From positions 1-60,966 of the IMG/VR virus record IMGVR_UViG_3300044998_000129: a DNA stretch of 60,966 nt, one strand, 5' to 3'. This stretch comes from a virus. The notes under the pieces are model-generated. The model was not told where the DNA came from and did no database searches. It saw only the letters and a program-made list of their open reading frames with translations. The position numbers and the translations under genes are program-made. Below are positions 59,510 through 60,966 of this stretch, one piece after another (the first letter of the stretch is position 1; each line of letters begins with the position of its first letter).

Positions 59510-59829
59510 CAAGTTTCCCAAGGTGGCTTAATAACAGAATCTCCCGCAACCAGAACCGTTTTGACCGGAGCCTTAGCGGGAGCCGGAGCTCTTACAGGAG
59601 CTCTTACAGGAGCCTTAGTAGGAGCCAACCGGGGCGTCAACCGCCGCCCTGTAACAGGATCGCGCACTTCAAAACGGTCACCGTATTCCGTCAAATCGTA
59701 GAATTTTGGGAAGATGACGACACACCAGCCATTACCCGGTTCTAATTCAACCTTGGTATGCGCAATTCGTGTGTCGTCTAGCGCATCGGCCACCGTTTGT
59801 GCTTCTTGGCGTGTCTTGTAGAAGGTCAA
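59509..59829 (-). CDS. Hypothetical protein with Pro/Ala/Lys linker
   Basis: 106 aa. A 65-residue alpha/beta N-terminus (TRQEAQTVADALDDTR, GWCVVIFPK) followed by a repeat of APVRAP/APAKAP units. Function unknown. Overlaps the next gene. Confidence 0.6.
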   Translation of the reverse strand: MTFYKTRQEAQTVADALDDTRIAHTKVELEPGNGWCVVIFPKFYDLTEYGDRFEVRDPVTGRRLTPRLAPTKAPVRAPVRAPAPAKAPVKTVLVAGDSVIKPPWET

Positions 59830-60155
59830 TGCATGTGTCTCGAAACGATTTCACCAGCCTTGCGACCGACCAGCCAAGGCATGACGAAAGCCAGCCAGAG
59901 AATGAAGTATAGCCATGTGAAGATCACAAAGACCGCAACAAGCAGGCTGTCTGGAAAGTTGTCAGCCAAAAAGATGCCAAAAATAAGAAGAATCCAAGGT
60001 TGGTGATTCAACCGCCAAGCGCGTTCTTTTTTGAGGATAGCCTGCTCGCGATCGTAGGCTTCCAAAGCGGCTAAAAAGTTAGCACGAGCCTCAGGCGTTG
60101 CGGTGTGCCAGTGCTTCCGCGCGATGCGGATGTGTTTCTCTCTGAATTTGTCCAT
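59826..60155 (-). CDS. Membrane protein with two hydrophobic segments
   Basis: 109 aa. A polar helical N-terminus and two transmembrane stretches (WILLIFGIFLADNF, then LLVAVFVIFTWLYFILWLAFVM), ending in a basic loop. Function unknown. GGAG fixes the ATG at 60155. First gene behind the 60184 promoter. Confidence 0.6.
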   Translation of the reverse strand: MDKFREKHIRIARKHWHTATPEARANFLAALEAYDREQAILKKERAWRLNHQPWILLIFGIFLADNFPDSLLVAVFVIFTWLYFILWLAFVMPWLVGRKAGEIVSRHMH

Positions 60156-60183
60156 GATAGTTCTCCGTTGCCCACTATTGCCT

Positions 60184-60212
60184 AAGATAGCAAGGCTTGC
60201 GCCCCGTGTCAA
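60184..60212 (-). promoter_or_regulatory. Strong minus-strand promoter
   Basis: TTGACA, 17 bases, TATCTT on the minus strand, for the 59826-60155 and NusG-like genes. It overlaps a plus-strand promoter. Confidence 0.8.
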
Positions 60213-60225
60213 GCCGTGTTAAAAT
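60197..60225 (+). promoter_or_regulatory. Plus-strand promoter for the nuclease gene
   Basis: TTGCGC, 17 bases, TAAAAT. It overlaps the divergent minus-strand promoter almost fully, so only one side can be used at a time. Confidence 0.6.
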
Positions 60226-60250
60226 GCGCTATTGGCAGCGGAGTTGGAAC

Positions 60251-60673
60251 ATGGTCTTAAATTCAAAAGTAAAAGGCGCTAACGGCGAACGCGAGCTCGC
60301 ACAACTTCTTACAAGTTGGGCTCGAGAAATCGGGATTGAACTTGATCTGATTAGAAACCTCGAACAGGTTCGCTCCGGTGGCCACGATTTACTTGGTGTT
60401 CCGGGGCTGGCCACCGAGTGTAAGCGCGTTGAAGCCCTTGCCGTGAGCACTTGGTGGGGTCAAGCTCAGCGCCAAGCTAGAGAAGTAGGACTTCAGCCGC
60501 TATTGGCTTATCGACAAAATCGCAAGAAATGGCAATTTATCACTGAAACTTGGGTCTGGCCTTGCAAAACACGTCCGATTGTGATTTATATGGACGAAGA
60601 AGAAGCTAGAATTTGGTTTCACGGCCATTTAGTGCATCATTTTACTTTGCAGCAACAACCTAGCCGAGAGTAA
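60251..60673 (+). CDS. PD-(D/E)XK nuclease, Holliday-junction resolvase-like
   Basis: 140 aa. KGANGERELAQLL (about 8-20), GHDLLGVPG with Asp (about 45) and ECKRVE with E-x-K (about 56-61) match archaeal Hjc and related phage resolvase-like endonucleases. It may cut branched DNA before packaging. GGAGT precedes the ATG. Confidence 0.7.
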   Translation: MVLNSKVKGANGERELAQLLTSWAREIGIELDLIRNLEQVRSGGHDLLGVPGLATECKRVEALAVSTWWGQAQRQAREVGLQPLLAYRQNRKKWQFITETWVWPCKTRPIVIYMDEEEARIWFHGHLVHHFTLQQQPSRE

Positions 60674-60722
60674 AAGAAAGTTTTGGCAAAAATATCGGCG
60701 CCGCTAAAAGCGACCTAGCACT

Positions 60723-60801
60723 AGAGCTTCAGACGATATTTTGGAAAATTACGTCTGACTAACTGCAGAGCTTCAGGAGATATTTTGAAAAATTATCGCT
60801 G
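60723..60801. repeat. Direct repeat near the right end
   Basis: AGAGCTTCAG-(2)-GATATTTT and a similar tail appear twice, starting at 60723 and 60767 (44-base offset), with about 80% identity over 31 bases. Non-coding; lies before the G-rich end. Confidence 0.6.
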
Positions 60802-60868
60802 GCTGGAGAGATGGTGCGTCCGTCCTTGTGCCTAGGTCGCGCCATAGATTAGCGCCGAGGGGTCGATC

Positions 60869-60966
60869 TGGGGCTGGGCTGGGGCTGGGTCGAGGGCTGG
60901 GGCTGGGGCTGGGGCTGGGGCTGGGGTGGGGCGGGGGGGGGGGGTGGGGTGGGTCGGGGGGTGGGG
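60869..60966. repeat. G-rich simple repeat at the right end
   Basis: Units of ggggct run for about 65 bases and decay into a nearly pure G and T tract. It may be a true terminal feature or a sequencing or assembly artefact. G runs of this type could form quadruplexes. Confidence 0.75.

Larger units (their letters stand above)
798..60416. repeat. Genome-wide octamer GGCCACCG / CGGTGGCC
   Basis: Fifty exact copies by hand count. First base of each: 798, 1064, 1834, 3818, 3976, 4284, 5307, 7332, 7833, 10904, 11694, 12578, 12592, 14357, 14778, 15506, 15657, 18449, 20154, 20510, 23604, 24879, 26141, 26302, 27319, 28165, 31402, 33059, 34789, 36042, 36773, 38021, 38467, 38848, 41424, 42987, 43644, 46178, 47095, 48613, 48625, 50815, 53348, 56230, 56284, 57683, 59371, 59788, 60376 and 60409. 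28 read GGCCACCG and 22 CGGTGGCC on the plus strand. In genes all three codon phases occur (for example Thr-Val-Ala, Gly-His-Arg, Arg-Pro-Pro). Confidence 0.85.

Noticed and set aside
1-60966. Lysogeny genes
   Set aside because: No integrase, transposase, excisionase or CI-type repressor was found; the Mu likeness is limited to the tail.
1-60966. tRNA genes
   Set aside because: No cloverleaf with TTC-loop consensus seen in the intergenic stretches, which are mostly short; a tRNA scan would be needed to exclude a divergent one.

Overview
This window looks like a nearly complete genome of a strictly lytic, contractile-tailed double-stranded DNA phage (Caudoviricetes, myovirus morphology). Its head genes are HK97-like (P22 gp3-like small terminase, large terminase, portal, S21 protease, capsid). 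Its tail and baseplate follow the order of phage Mu (sheath, tube, chaperones, tape measure, gp43- to gp48-like proteins). I see no integrase, transposase, repressor or tRNA gene. Two small exported proteins with bacterial signal peptides and sigma70-type promoters point to a Gram-negative host; the host genus cannot be read from the sequence.

Layout. 1-650: low-complexity end with a C-rich array, a pyrimidine tract and 60-bp direct repeats. 652-4532 (minus): an unknown gene and a primase-helicase, separated by a 695-base iteron-rich stretch that is the best origin or control-region candidate. 4739-10895 (plus): about twenty small early genes, mostly unknown. 10947-17007: a very acidic small protein, then a recombination and replication block (Sak4-like ATPase, DUF669 protein, DUF2786 protein, RNase H-like, Cas4/RecB-like nuclease, SF2 helicase). 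17139-24742: coiled-coil protein, then QueE-QueC-QueD-FolE, a tandem-repeat protein, a DpdA-type DNA transglycosylase, a possible sliding clamp and a family A DNA polymerase. 24842-27243: exported and membrane proteins, a MazG-like protein, DNA ligase and two small genes. 27240-60155 (minus): lysis genes, tail fibres, baseplate, tape measure, tail, neck, head, terminase, and at its upstream end a NusG-like protein. 60251-60673 (plus): a PD-(D/E)XK nuclease. The right end is G-rich simple sequence.

How it fits together. FolE, QueD, QueE and QueC make preQ0 from GTP, and the DpdA homologue would exchange it for guanine in phage DNA. This predicts preQ0-modified DNA that resists host restriction. 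Replication uses the phage's own primase-helicase, polymerase, probable clamp and ligase. Late genes read leftward from strong minus-strand promoters near 59.1 and 60.2 kb.

The most unusual sequence-level signal is an octamer, GGCCACCG/CGGTGGCC. I counted 50 copies by eye, on both strands, in all reading frames and between genes, about one per 1.2 kb, where about two are expected by chance. Two inverted pairs of it form terminator-like hairpins. This density and use resemble DNA uptake sequences or Chi-type sites and are not explained by any gene here. Other oddities are cysteine-rich virion proteins, many in-frame tandem repeat proteins and a 25-residue repeat array in the tape measure.
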